DNA of 64,000 nucleotides from Pseudomonas iridis (GTDB lineage Bacteria > Pseudomonadota > Gammaproteobacteria > Pseudomonadales > Pseudomonadaceae), in contig NZ_JACXXO010000009.1 of NCBI RefSeq assembly GCF_017980685.1, positions 153,307 to 217,306 on the forward strand. Reading direction: 5' to 3'. Below are positions 1 to 8,989 of this stretch, piece by piece; positions within the stretch are counted from its first letter, which is position 1, and each line of letters opens with the position of its first letter. The notes under the pieces are model-generated. The model was not told the DNA's origin and ran no database searches. It saw only the letters and a list, made by a program, of their open reading frames with translations. Position numbers and translations under genes: made by a program.

Positions 1-813
1 GGTGTGCAGAATTTTCTTGCAGGCGAGCACTGCGTGCTGCGGTTCCTCGGCAGCATCCGGCCGTGCGGCGTGAGCCTGGGCGGTCGGTGCTTCGATGGCC
101 AGCGCGTGGAGGCTGCGGGCCTCGGTCAGAATCGCCTGACCCAGCGCCAGCGGTGTGGTCGCCTCATGCCCGGCGTAGTGATAAGTGCCCCACAGCGGCG
201 CCGCGCAATCGAGTTGCTTGAGCACCGAGATGATCACCCGTGCGGCATCGTCGACCGGAGTCGGATTGCCTCGGCGATCATCGGCCATGAGCAACTCTTC
301 CGGCAGTTCGGCGCGGGCAAGGAAACGCCCGAGCGTGCCTTGCGCGCTGTCATCGAGCAGCCAGCCGAAACGCAGCAACACATGCTGCGGGCAGGCGGCG
401 CGAACGCTTTGCTCGATCCGCCACAACGCCTGACCGCGCAGGCCCAGCGGCACCGGTTCGTCTTTTTCGCTGTACGCGGTGGCACGCGAGCCGTCGAACA
501 CCCGATAACTGGACGGTTGCACGAGGACGATATTGTGGTGCTGGCACAGTTCGGCCAGACGCTCGATGGCCCGTTCCTGCCCGGCCATGCGGCTTTCGCT
601 GACCGTTTCGGCCTGGAACCAGTCGAAATAGTAGGCGAGGTTGATCAACGCATCCGGACGAGTGTCGTCAAGCAGTTGCGTCAGGCTCGCGGCATCCCAG
701 CCGTCTTCTGGCGGGCGGGGGGCGAGGAAGCCGATGTCTTCTTCCGCACCGAGGCGAATCAGCGCCTGCCCAAGGGCATTTCCGCCGCCCAGTAACATAA
801 GGCGCATTCGCAT
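1..813 (-). CDS. SDR-type sugar-nucleotide reductase-like protein (partial, 3' end outside window)
   Basis: The reading frame starts at the ATG at 813 and stays open for 271 codons to the left edge, so the C-terminus is missing. The N-terminus begins MRMRLMLLGGGNALGQAL, a glycine-rich NAD(P)-binding turn of the extended short-chain dehydrogenase fold. Further on come INLAYYFDW and the PSSYRVFDG strand, which resembles the SS-x-x-VFDG segment of RmlD-type dTDP-4-dehydrorhamnose reductases. Where that family has the catalytic Tyr-x-x-x-Lys, this protein reads LGLRGQALW, so the usual catalytic pair is absent. It may bind a nucleotide sugar or NAD(P) without the standard reductase chemistry. The family call is sound; substrate and activity are unknown. 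A long open frame on the opposite strand over the same bases is a shadow. Confidence 0.75.
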   Translation of the reverse strand, partial: MRMRLMLLGGGNALGQALIRLGAEEDIGFLAPRPPEDGWDAASLTQLLDDTRPDALINLAYYFDWFQAETVSESRMAGQERAIERLAELCQHHNIVLVQPSSYRVFDGSRATAYSEKDEPVPLGLRGQALWRIEQSVRAACPQHVLLRFGWLLDDSAQGTLGRFLARAELPEELLMADDRRGNPTPVDDAARVIISVLKQLDCAAPLWGTYHYAGHEATTPLALGQAILTEARSLHALAIEAPTAQAHAARPDAAEEPQHAVLACKKILHT

Positions 814-968
814 AAAGTCAGCAGGCCCAGTCTGATTGGAACGATGGCTTTGGCGACGATGCCAGCGGCACCGTCGTCGATAATTGCCGGAATCGTTGCA
901 TTTTGCGGGTTTAGTGCGCAACCGTCACTTCTAAAGTGCAGATCGCCAAAAATTGCCTCCATGTAAGT

Positions 969-1090
969 GGCCTCATCGCTGGCAAGCTCCCACAGGTTTC
1001 GTGGTGTCTCCAAATTCTGTGGGTTGAGGCAACAACGGGTTGGAGGTGTTCACAAATCCTGTGGGAGCTGGCTTGCCAGCGATGAGGCCC
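969..1090. repeat. REPIN: two inverted REP palindromes between the SDR gene and lhr
   Basis: The left arm at 969-996 (CCTCATCGCTGGCAAGCTCC...) is repeated in reverse complement at 1058-1090 (CCTGTGGGAGCTGGCTTGCC...). Such paired inverted REPs are dispersed Pseudomonas repeats mobilised by RAYT transposases; no RAYT gene is in this window. The pair occupies part of the 342-base gap 814-1155. The rest of that gap must hold the two divergent promoters, but I see no convincing -10/-35 pair or RNA gene in it. Confidence 0.85.
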
Positions 1091-1155
1091 CCCGTGCCAG
1101 CCGAGATCCCCAGCGGTACTTGCATCTTCCCGCCCTCGCCCGCCTAACTTGTCCC

Positions 1156-4100
1156 ATGAATCTGCCCCTCTCCACGGACGCGGCCCTGGCAGGCTTTCAC
1201 CCCGCCGTCAGCGCCTGGTTCAGTAACACTTTTGCGACGGTCACCGCCGCTCAGGCCCGCGCATGGCCGTTGATCCGGCAGCGCCGCTCAACATTGATCG
1301 CCGCACCCACGGGTTCAGGGAAAACCCTCACCGCGTTTCTTGCCGTGCTCGACGACCTCGTCCACCGCGGCCTGGAAAATCCTGCTGGCCTGCCCGACGA
1401 AACCCTCGTGGTCTACGTCTCGCCGCTGAAGGCGCTGTCCAACGACATCCGCATCAACCTGCAAAATCCGCTCGCCGGGATTACCGAACAGTTACGACAG
1501 ATGGGCTTGCCGCAACTGGAAATCACCACCGCCGTGCGCACCGGCGACACCCCGCAAAAAGAACGCGCCGCCATGCGCAAAATCGCGCCACACATTTTGG
1601 TGACCACCCCGGAATCGCTTTACGTGCTGCTGGGTTCAGAGTCGGGACGCAAAATGCTCGGCACCACGCGCACCGTGATCATCGACGAAATCCACGCCAT
1701 GGCCGCCGGTAAACGTGGCAGTCACCTGGCCCTGAGCCTGGAACGCCTGCAAGCACTGTGCGCCGAACCGCTGACCCGCATCGGCCTGTCCGCCACGCAG
1801 AAACCGGTGGAAGCCGTGGCGCAGTTTCTCGTCGGCCATGATCGGACCTGCGACATCATTGATATCGGCCATGCACGCCCACGGGATTTGGGCATTGAGG
1901 TGCCGCCGGTGCCGTTGTCCGCCGTCATGGCCAACGACGTTTGGGAGTTGGTCTACGATCGCCTCGCCAAACTGGCCCGCGAGCACCGCACCACGCTGAT
2001 TTTCGTCAACACCCGCCGCCTCGCCGAGCGCTTGAGCCGCCACCTCAGCGAACGCTTGGGCAAACACGCAGTGGCCGCGCACCACGGCAGCCTCGCCAAG
2101 GAATTTCGCCTCGATGCCGAACAGCGGCTCAAGCGCGGTGAGCTGCAAGTGCTGATAGCCACCGCGTCGCTGGAGCTGGGCATTGATATCGGTGAAGTCG
2201 ATCTGGTCTGCCAGATCGCCTCGCCCCGCTCCATCGCCGGGTTTCTGCAACGAGTGGGGCGCTCCGGCCACCAGGTGGGCGGCACGCCCAAGGGCCGACT
2301 GTTCGCCACCACCCGTGACGACCTGATCGAGTGCGCCGCCCTGCTTGACTGCGTACGCCGTGGCGAACTCGACACCCTGCACATCCCCGAAGCACCGCTG
2401 GACGTGCTGGCGCAGCAGATCATCGCCGAAGTCAGTTGCCGGGAATGGTCGGAAGACGCGTTGCTGGCGATGTTTCGCCAGGCCTCGTCCTATCGAAATC
2501 TTGACGAAAACCACTATCAGGCCCTGCTGACGATGCTCGCCGAGGGCTACAACGGCCGCCAAGGCATTCGCAGCGCCTACCTGCACCGCGACGCTGTCAG
2601 CCGCACCTTGCGTGGCCGTCGTGGCGCGCGACTGGCAGCGGTGACCAGCGGCGGGACCATTCCGGACAACGCCGACTACAGCGTGATGCTTGAGCCGCAA
2701 GGCCTCAACATCGGCAGCGTCAACGAAGACTTTGCCGTGGAAAGTATTGCCGGCGACGTCTTTCAACTCGGCAACACGTCCTATCGCATCCTGCGGGTGG
2801 AAACCGGCAAAGTGCGGGTCGAGGATGCGCAAGGACAGCCACCAAGCATTCCGTTCTGGCTTGGCGAAGCACCGGGGCGCAGCGATGAGTTGTCGGCCGC
2901 CGTGGCGCGTCTGCAAGCGACGCTCGACGAGTTGCTCGGCGCCAACCCCGGCAATCTGCAACCGGCGCTCGACTGGCTCATGCAGACCCTTGGCCTGAAC
3001 CTCGCCAGCGCCGAACAACTGGTCGAATACCTGGCCCGCGCACGACAGACCCTCGGCGCCCTGCCGTCACAAGACACGTTGCTGATGGAGCGGTTTTTCG
3101 ACGAGTCCGGCGGCACGCAACTGATCATTCATTCACCGTTCGGCAGCCGCATCAATCGCGCCTGGGGCCTGGCCCTGCGCAAGCGTTTTTGCCGCACCTT
3201 CAATTTCGAATTGCAGGCGGCGGCCAGTGAAGACGCGATCGTGCTGTCACTGTCGACCAGCCACAGTTTCGAACTCGATGACGTCTGGCGCTACCTGCAC
3301 AGCAACAGCGCCGAACACCTGCTGATTCAGGGAGTGCTTGATGCACCGCTGTTCGGCGTGCGCTGGCGCTGGAATGCCGGGGTGGCGCTGGCGTTGCCAC
3401 GTTTTACTGGCGGGCGCAAAGTCGCGCCGCAGTTGCAGCGCATGAAGAGTGAAGACCTGATCGCCAGCGTTTTCCCCGATCAGATCGCCTGCCTGGAAAA
3501 CCTCGCAGGCGAGCGGGATATTCCCGCGCATCCGCTGGTGGAACAGACCCTCGACGATTGTCTGCACGAGGCGATGGACTGCGAAGGCTGGCTCACCCTG
3601 CTACGGCGCATGGAGGCTGGCGAGGTGCGTTTGATCAGCCGCGATCTGCCAGCGCCATCACCGCTGGCGGCGGAAATCCTCAGTGCCCGGCCGTATGCCT
3701 TTCTCGACGATGCACCGCTGGAGGAGCGCCGCACTCAAGCGGTGATCAACCGTCGCTGGAGCGATCCGCAATCCACCGACGACCTCGGTGCGCTGGACGC
3801 CGACGCCATTAGCGCTGTGGGTGAAGAAGCCTGGCCGGCGCCGGGCAATCTCGATGAAATGCATGAGGCGTTGATGAGCCTGGCGTGTATCAGTGACCTG
3901 GAGGTTGAGGCCAACCCACAGTGGCGCGAATGGCTGGATGCACTGACCAGCGCTGGTCGCGCCTGTTTCCTGAAGATCAACCCACAACGTTCGTTGTGGC
4001 TGGCGCGAGAACGACTGACGTGCCTGCAAGCACTTTATCCACAGGCCACGCTGCAACCGCAGCAGCAAGCCCTGCCCGGTTTCGATGAAGCCTGGACTTT

Positions 4101-5454
4101 CGATGAAGCGCTGGTCGAGGTCATTCGTGCGCGGCTTGGTGCATTCGGCCCGCTGCCGTTAAGTGCCATCGCCGAACCTTTGGCGCTCGCCGGCGCGCAA
4201 GTCGCACAGGCGCTCGCTCATCTTGAGCGCGAAGGTTATGTGCTGCGCGGCCAGTTCACGCCGGGCGTGGCAGTTGAAGAATGGTGCGAGCGGCATCTGC
4301 TGGCGCGCATCCACCGTTACACGGTCAAACGCCTGCGCCGGGAAATCGAACCGGTGGCGCTACAGGACTTCATGCGTTTTCTGTTTGACTGGCAGCATCT
4401 GTCGCCCAGCACGCAGGGCCAGGGCAGCGCCGTGCTGCCGGCGATTGTCGGCCAGTTCGAAGGTTACGCAGCAGCAGCGTCGGCATGGGACAGCGACATT
4501 CTGCCGACGCGCCTGAAGGACTATTCACCGAGTTGGCTGGATGACTTGTGCCGCAACGGCAAACTGGTGTGGACACGCCTCAGCGCCCGCCAGAAAGTCA
4601 GCGGCACGGCGTTGCGCAGCACACCGATTGTGCTGCTGCCGCGCAGTCAGGCCGGTTTGTGGAGCAGCCTCGCCGAGCAGACGCCGGTCAGTGAGCTGTC
4701 AGCCAAAACGCAAAAAGTGTTCGAAGCCTTGAGTCAGCACGGCGCGTTGTTTTTCGATGAGTTGATTCACGAAGCGCACCTGCTGCGCACCGAGCTGGAA
4801 ATCGCCTTGCAGGAACTGGTGGGCGCCGGTCTCGTGAACGCCGACAGCTTCGCCGGCCTGCGTGCGCTGATCACCCCGGCGAGCAAGCGCCAGCAACGCA
4901 GCAGTCGGCGCGGGCGCGGAGCGTTTATCGGCGGCATGGACGACGCCGGGCGCTGGGCGTTGGTGCGGCGCAGGCCGGTTGTGGAGAACCCGAGCCTCCC
5001 CGCCGAAACACTCGAACACGTCGCCATGACCTTGCTACGGCGCTACGGCGTGGTGTTCTGGCGCTTGCTGGAGCGTGAGGCCGACTGGTTGCCGAGCTGG
5101 CGCGAATTGCTGCGTACGTTTCATCGACTGGAAGCGCGCGGCGAGATTCGTGGCGGACGCTTTGTCAGTGGTCTGGCGGGTGAGCAATTTGCCTTGCCAG
5201 AGGCGATTCCGTTGCTACGCGAAGTGCGACGCCGGCCGCCTGACGGCAGTTTGATTACGGTGTGTGGAGTTGACCCGCTGAATCTGGCCGGGACGTTGTT
5301 GCCGGGGGCAAAAGTGCCGGCGCTGGCGAGCAATCGGCTGGTGTATCGGGATGGCCTTCCTGCTGCGGCGGTGATTGCCGGCAAGCAGCAGGTTTGGCTG
5401 AAACTGAATCAGGAAAACATGCTTGAGCTACAGCGCGAGCTGATCCGGCATTGA
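1156..5454 (+). CDS. lhr: Large ATP-dependent helicase Lhr
   Basis: This 1432-residue superfamily 2 helicase is close to the length of the long Lhr proteins (E. coli about 1540). I start it at the ATG at 1156, giving MNLPLSTDAALAGFHPAV, because the frame upstream runs through the REP repeat. Walker A is PTGSGKT at residues 51-57 and the Walker B/DEAH-type box is DEIH at 177-180. The second RecA lobe carries ATASLELGIDIGEVD and motif VI QRVGRSGHQVGG. The winged-helix and Lhr-core domains follow, then the long C-terminal half typical of full-length Lhr. Lhr is a 3'-to-5' single-strand DNA translocase connected with DNA repair. The gene stands alone and converges with the mechanosensitive channel gene across a REP pair. 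Confidence 0.95.
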   Translation: MNLPLSTDAALAGFHPAVSAWFSNTFATVTAAQARAWPLIRQRRSTLIAAPTGSGKTLTAFLAVLDDLVHRGLENPAGLPDETLVVYVSPLKALSNDIRINLQNPLAGITEQLRQMGLPQLEITTAVRTGDTPQKERAAMRKIAPHILVTTPESLYVLLGSESGRKMLGTTRTVIIDEIHAMAAGKRGSHLALSLERLQALCAEPLTRIGLSATQKPVEAVAQFLVGHDRTCDIIDIGHARPRDLGIEVPPVPLSAVMANDVWELVYDRLAKLAREHRTTLIFVNTRRLAERLSRHLSERLGKHAVAAHHGSLAKEFRLDAEQRLKRGELQVLIATASLELGIDIGEVDLVCQIASPRSIAGFLQRVGRSGHQVGGTPKGRLFATTRDDLIECAALLDCVRRGELDTLHIPEAPLDVLAQQIIAEVSCREWSEDALLAMFRQASSYRNLDENHYQALLTMLAEGYNGRQGIRSAYLHRDAVSRTLRGRRGARLAAVTSGGTIPDNADYSVMLEPQGLNIGSVNEDFAVESIAGDVFQLGNTSYRILRVETGKVRVEDAQGQPPSIPFWLGEAPGRSDELSAAVARLQATLDELLGANPGNLQPALDWLMQTLGLNLASAEQLVEYLARARQTLGALPSQDTLLMERFFDESGGTQLIIHSPFGSRINRAWGLALRKRFCRTFNFELQAAASEDAIVLSLSTSHSFELDDVWRYLHSNSAEHLLIQGVLDAPLFGVRWRWNAGVALALPRFTGGRKVAPQLQRMKSEDLIASVFPDQIACLENLAGERDIPAHPLVEQTLDDCLHEAMDCEGWLTLLRRMEAGEVRLISRDLPAPSPLAAEILSARPYAFLDDAPLEERRTQAVINRRWSDPQSTDDLGALDADAISAVGEEAWPAPGNLDEMHEALMSLACISDLEVEANPQWREWLDALTSAGRACFLKINPQRSLWLARERLTCLQALYPQATLQPQQQALPGFDEAWTFDEALVEVIRARLGAFGPLPLSAIAEPLALAGAQVAQALAHLEREGYVLRGQFTPGVAVEEWCERHLLARIHRYTVKRLRREIEPVALQDFMRFLFDWQHLSPSTQGQGSAVLPAIVGQFEGYAAAASAWDSDILPTRLKDYSPSWLDDLCRNGKLVWTRLSARQKVSGTALRSTPIVLLPRSQAGLWSSLAEQTPVSELSAKTQKVFEALSQHGALFFDELIHEAHLLRTELEIALQELVGAGLVNADSFAGLRALITPASKRQQRSSRRGRGAFIGGMDDAGRWALVRRRPVVENPSLPAETLEHVAMTLLRRYGVVFWRLLEREADWLPSWRELLRTFHRLEARGEIRGGRFVSGLAGEQFALPEAIPLLREVRRRPPDGSLITVCGVDPLNLAGTLLPGAKVPALASNRLVYRDGLPAAAVIAGKQQVWLKLNQENMLELQRELIRH

Positions 5455-5465
5455 TATCGACGGGG

Positions 5466-5572
5466 CTGGCCTCATCGCGGGCAAGCCCGCTCCCACAGGT
5501 TTCTGGGTGATGCCTTGATAGCCGTCACACCCTAAACCACTGTGGGAGCGGTCTTGCCCGCGATGAGGCCAG
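5466..5572. repeat. REPIN between convergent lhr and the mscS-family gene
   Basis: The arms at 5467-5499 (CTCATCGCGGGCAAGCCCGC...) and 5540-5572 (the reverse complement with one small change) are inverted. The pair fills the 140-bp gap between two convergent stop codons. As a strong palindrome there it could help end or stabilise both transcripts. This copy belongs to the GCGGGCAAGCCCGC subtype. Confidence 0.85.
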
Positions 5573-5594
5573 CAATCCCAGCGCAAAACTGCTG

Positions 5595-7703
5595 TCAGGT
5601 CCGAGAAGGCTGCGGCAACACCACCGGCGAACTCTCAGGTGGCGTCTCTTGCACTAGCTCTCCCTGCCGTTGCGGCAACAAAACCTGCTGTGGATAAGTC
5701 TGCGCGAAGTGCACCGACGGGCTGTTATCCACAAGCTTCTTCAAACGCTGATTGAACGCCCTGCTCACCGCATATTGCCCGCCGGACACCGTGCGGAATT
5801 GCGCCGTGAGCACTACGCCGTTGAGATCCATCTTGTCCACGCCAAACACATCCAGTGGCCCTTGCAGGTTGTATTTGAGGAAGGGGTCTTCGCGGATCGA
5901 ATCGCCGGTCTCGCGAATCAACTCGATGGCCTTTTCGACATCCGTGTCATAGGTGAACTGCACCGAAAAGAACGCGAACGCAAACTGGCGCGATTGATTG
6001 GTCACAGCCTTGATTTGCCCGAACGGCACCGAGTGCACAAAACCCTTGCCGTCGCGCAGGCGCAACGTGCGGATCGTCAGCCCTTCAACCGTGCCGGCAT
6101 GCCCGGAGTCGAGCACCACCCAGTCGCCGATCGACAGGGTATCTTCGATGATGATGAACAACCCGGTGATCACGTCCTGCACCAACTGCTGCGAGCCGAA
6201 ACCGATGGCCAGACCGACCACCCCGGCACCGGCCAGCAGTGGCGCAACGTTGATACCCAGATTGGCCATGGTCGTGATCGCGCAAATCACCACGAGGATG
6301 ATTTTGATCGCATTGCGCAGCAGCGGCAGGATGGTTTTTACCCGGGTGCTGGGCTGGCGCGCCCCGCGCTTGCTGACCGGCGGTTTCAGCGCTTCTTGAA
6401 TCGCCGTGTCGAGCACCACCCACAGCAGCCACGTCACGAGGAAGATCAGGCCAATGCTGCTCAAGGCATTACTGATCGCCCGGCCGACCGTGCTGCTCTG
6501 CGCGAAATCAAGTAGCGACACGCCCCAGATCCGCCCGAGGATATCGATGAAAGCAATGGCGATGACGATCCGCAGCAACGCATGCAAAAGGCTCAGGAAA
6601 CGTTCTTTGTAAGCACTGCTGTGCTTGATCGTCTCGGCCTTTCGCGACTTGAACAGGTGCTGCAGGATGGTGCTCAAAAACACCGTCCCTATCAGCAGCA
6701 CCGTGGTGAACAACGCGCAGCGCAGGGCCTTTTGATTGTCCTCGCCGATGCCGATCAGATTCACCGCCGACACCAACACCATCAGCACAATCGGCCAATA
6801 CCACAACCCGGAAAAAATCCGCAGCGACTCCTGCAACGACGGCTGTTTCAGACGCTGGCTCAGCGAACGATTGCGGATCAGATGCGCCACCGGGCGGCGC
6901 AGGCGAATCACCAATAAACCGAAGATGATCGAAGCGATCAATCCGGTGAACACCGCAATACTGCTGGTGATATTGCCGCCCAATTGCCGGGCGATTTGCG
7001 GGCTGGTCAACGCATCACTGAGCGCAGCAAGAAAGCCGATCAGGAACAGGGGGCGCGGACAGTAATCGCGGATGATTTTTGCCGCCGGGCGTTTGTGCCC
7101 GACATTGAACATCACCACCACGCACAACAGCATTGACGTGGAAAAGATGCCGCTACTGGTCGCATAAGCAAAACACAGCGCCAGCGCATGCCCTGCCGAC
7201 GCTTGCAGGAAATGGCTGACGTACAGCGTCAACGGCAGGCAGATCAGCGCCGGTAACATGTATGGCAACAAATAGCCGAGCAGATCCTGGCAGCGCGGGT
7301 GCGTGCGAAACCAGCGACCTTCGCGCAGACGTTTAGCCAACAGGCTGCCGAGCACGGTCAACAGGGCGAATGTGCCAAGCCACACCCCGGACAGCGTCAG
7401 GAAGTCCCCGGCGACACTCCAGCCAGAGCGGTTCGACGGGTGATTGACCAGTTTGTCGACCTCATTCGCCGCACGGTCGGCGCGCAAGCGCCAGGCATCC
7501 ACCAGATCTTCGTTGAGGTCGAGTTTTTCTTGTACGTCGTCGATGCTCGTACTGATGGCACCGAGCAACCCGCCCTGCACAATCGGTTCGGGCTTGGCCG
7601 GCTCTTCAGTGGCGGCCGGCAACCCCGGCAGTGTCGCGGCTTCGAGCTCGCTGGCACCAAGAAACAACAATGCTCCCAGCAGAATGGCGATCCTGAACTT
7701 CAT
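5595..7703 (-). CDS. MscS-family mechanosensitive ion channel, large multi-pass form
   Basis: The protein is 702 residues from the ATG at 7703, which has a GGAG ribosome site eight bases upstream. Residues 1-22 look like a signal peptide (MKFRIAILLGALLFLGASELEA). A periplasmic segment of about 100 residues follows, with a helical stretch, and then roughly ten membrane segments. The C-terminal third holds the MscS core. Its pore-lining helix is AGAGVVGLAIGFGSQQLVQD, followed by the beta domain beginning IGDWVVLDSGHAGTVEG. Such channels release solutes on hypo-osmotic shock. The extra N-terminal membrane segments are like those of E. coli YbiO or YnaI rather than MscS itself. The gene is monocistronic and diverges from the yecE-like operon. 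Confidence 0.9.
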   Translation of the reverse strand: MKFRIAILLGALLFLGASELEAATLPGLPAATEEPAKPEPIVQGGLLGAISTSIDDVQEKLDLNEDLVDAWRLRADRAANEVDKLVNHPSNRSGWSVAGDFLTLSGVWLGTFALLTVLGSLLAKRLREGRWFRTHPRCQDLLGYLLPYMLPALICLPLTLYVSHFLQASAGHALALCFAYATSSGIFSTSMLLCVVVMFNVGHKRPAAKIIRDYCPRPLFLIGFLAALSDALTSPQIARQLGGNITSSIAVFTGLIASIIFGLLVIRLRRPVAHLIRNRSLSQRLKQPSLQESLRIFSGLWYWPIVLMVLVSAVNLIGIGEDNQKALRCALFTTVLLIGTVFLSTILQHLFKSRKAETIKHSSAYKERFLSLLHALLRIVIAIAFIDILGRIWGVSLLDFAQSSTVGRAISNALSSIGLIFLVTWLLWVVLDTAIQEALKPPVSKRGARQPSTRVKTILPLLRNAIKIILVVICAITTMANLGINVAPLLAGAGVVGLAIGFGSQQLVQDVITGLFIIIEDTLSIGDWVVLDSGHAGTVEGLTIRTLRLRDGKGFVHSVPFGQIKAVTNQSRQFAFAFFSVQFTYDTDVEKAIELIRETGDSIREDPFLKYNLQGPLDVFGVDKMDLNGVVLTAQFRTVSGGQYAVSRAFNQRLKKLVDNSPSVHFAQTYPQQVLLPQRQGELVQETPPESSPVVLPQPSRT

Positions 7704-7770
7704 CAAAACTCCGATCTCCCGTTGGCTGAACCTGTAAGGAACTGATCGGCAATTGCACGGCAAGTTCAAG

Positions 7771-7936
7771 AGCCCCCTCACCCTGGCCCTCTCCCGAGGG
7801 AGAGGGAACTGACCGAGTTGAATGCTGGAGGTACGCCGACTTGCGAGTTCTCAGCGAACTCAGACCTTGAAAACCATGAAGATCAGCTCCCTTCCCCCTC
7901 GCCCCCTTGGGGGAGAGGGTTGGGGTGAGGGGGAGC
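7771..7936. repeat. Long imperfect inverted repeat of the CCCTCACCC / CCCTCTCCC type
   Basis: The segment from 7772 reads CCCCCTCACCCTGGCCCTCT and is matched in reverse complement by the segment ending near 7934 (AGAGGGTTGGGGTGAGGGGG). Each arm also folds on itself (CCCTCTCCCGAGGGAGAGGG at 7788-7807; CCCCCTTGGGGGAG at 7902-7915). This is a widespread proteobacterial intergenic palindrome and differs from the REPs elsewhere in the window. It takes up half of the 359-base gap 7704-8062 between two divergent genes. Nothing else is recognised in that gap beyond the ribosome sites of its neighbours. Confidence 0.75.
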
Positions 7937-8062
7937 ACTTTTGATCTTCGTGCTGAAGGCATATATAGGATCTACCGTCCGTAACACCGCCGAAACTTTC
8001 CCGAACCGCCCGCAGTCATCAACAGACAGAGGCTGTACGAGGACTTTCAACGGGAGGGCGGC

Positions 8063-8989
8063 ATGGCAACGATTCACATCGGTATTTCAGGCTGGCACTA
8101 CGCCCCGTGGCGCGGGGATTTCTACCCCGATGGACTGGCGCAGAAACGCGAATTGCAGTTCGCCTCGCGAGCGGTCAACAGCATAGAGATCAATGGATCG
8201 TTCTACGCCCTGCAACGACCCGAGCGCTATGCCCAGTGGTACGCCGAAACGCCAGACGACTTCGTCTTCAGTGTGAAGGCGCCGCGTTTCATCACCCACA
8301 TCCGCCGCTTGCGCGAGATAGAAAAGCCATTGGCGAATTTCTTCGTCTCAGGTGTGCTGGAGCTCAAGGAAAAGCTGGGGCCGATCCTTTGGCAGTTCCC
8401 ACCGAACTTCAGATTCGACGCCGAACGTTTCGAGCATTTTCTCGCACTGTTACCCCACGACACCGAAACTGCCGCCGCCCTCGCCCGTCAGCACGACTCG
8501 CACCTGCATGGCCACGCCAGCATGAAAGCCTGGCGAAAAAAACCGTTGCGCCATGCTGTCGAAATTCGTCATGACAGCTTCATCGATGTCGACTTCGTGC
8601 GCCTGTTGAAACGCCACAACATCGCACTGGTGATTGCCGACACCGGCGGTAAATGGCCGTATCGCGAAGACGTGACCAGTGACTTCGTCTACCTGCGCCT
8701 GCACGGTGCCGAGGAACTCTACGCCAGCGGTTACAGCGCGCCGGCGCTCAAGCGTTGGGCGGATCGGATCGAAGCCTGGCACCACGGAAAACAACCGACA
8801 GATGCCCATCTGATCGCCCCGCGCCTGAAACCTCGAGTGCGCAAGTCACGCGAAGTGTTCTGCTATTTCGACAACGACATCAAAGTCCGCGCGCCCTACG
8901 ATGCGCGCAACTTGCTGCAGCGTTTCGACCTCGACCGCGACTTGGCCACCACGCCCGGCGAGCCCGCTGGCGAAGGAGTGCTGGCATGA
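8063..8989 (+). CDS. DUF72 (YecE-like) TIM-barrel protein
   Basis: The protein is 308 residues starting MATIHIGISGWHYAPWRGDFYP, the N-terminal signature of the DUF72 family. A strong GGGAGG ribosome site precedes the ATG. Other family segments are VNSIEINGSFYALQRPERYA, VFSVKAPRFITH and the C-terminal VFCYFDNDIKVRAPYDA. The fold is a TIM barrel; the biochemical function is not established. The TGA overlaps the ATG of the next gene by four bases (ATGA at 8986-8989), so it is the first gene of a tight four-gene operon with phospholipid-related products. E. coli yecE is not linked to ybhPON, so this grouping is informative. Confidence 0.9.
   Translation: MATIHIGISGWHYAPWRGDFYPDGLAQKRELQFASRAVNSIEINGSFYALQRPERYAQWYAETPDDFVFSVKAPRFITHIRRLREIEKPLANFFVSGVLELKEKLGPILWQFPPNFRFDAERFEHFLALLPHDTETAAALARQHDSHLHGHASMKAWRKKPLRHAVEIRHDSFIDVDFVRLLKRHNIALVIADTGGKWPYREDVTSDFVYLRLHGAEELYASGYSAPALKRWADRIEAWHHGKQPTDAHLIAPRLKPRVRKSREVFCYFDNDIKVRAPYDARNLLQRFDLDRDLATTPGEPAGEGVLA

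Noticed and set aside
4..795. 263-codon open frame on the plus strand at the left edge
   Set aside because: It is opposite the SDR gene, whose minus-strand translation has clear Rossmann motifs; the plus frame has none.
759..1013. 84-codon minus-strand frame overlapping the SDR gene start
   Set aside because: It starts in the REP repeat, overlaps the real gene in another frame and matches nothing known to me.
1636..3018. 460-codon minus-strand frame inside lhr
   Set aside because: Antisense shadow produced by GC-rich third positions of lhr; no start context and no family pattern.
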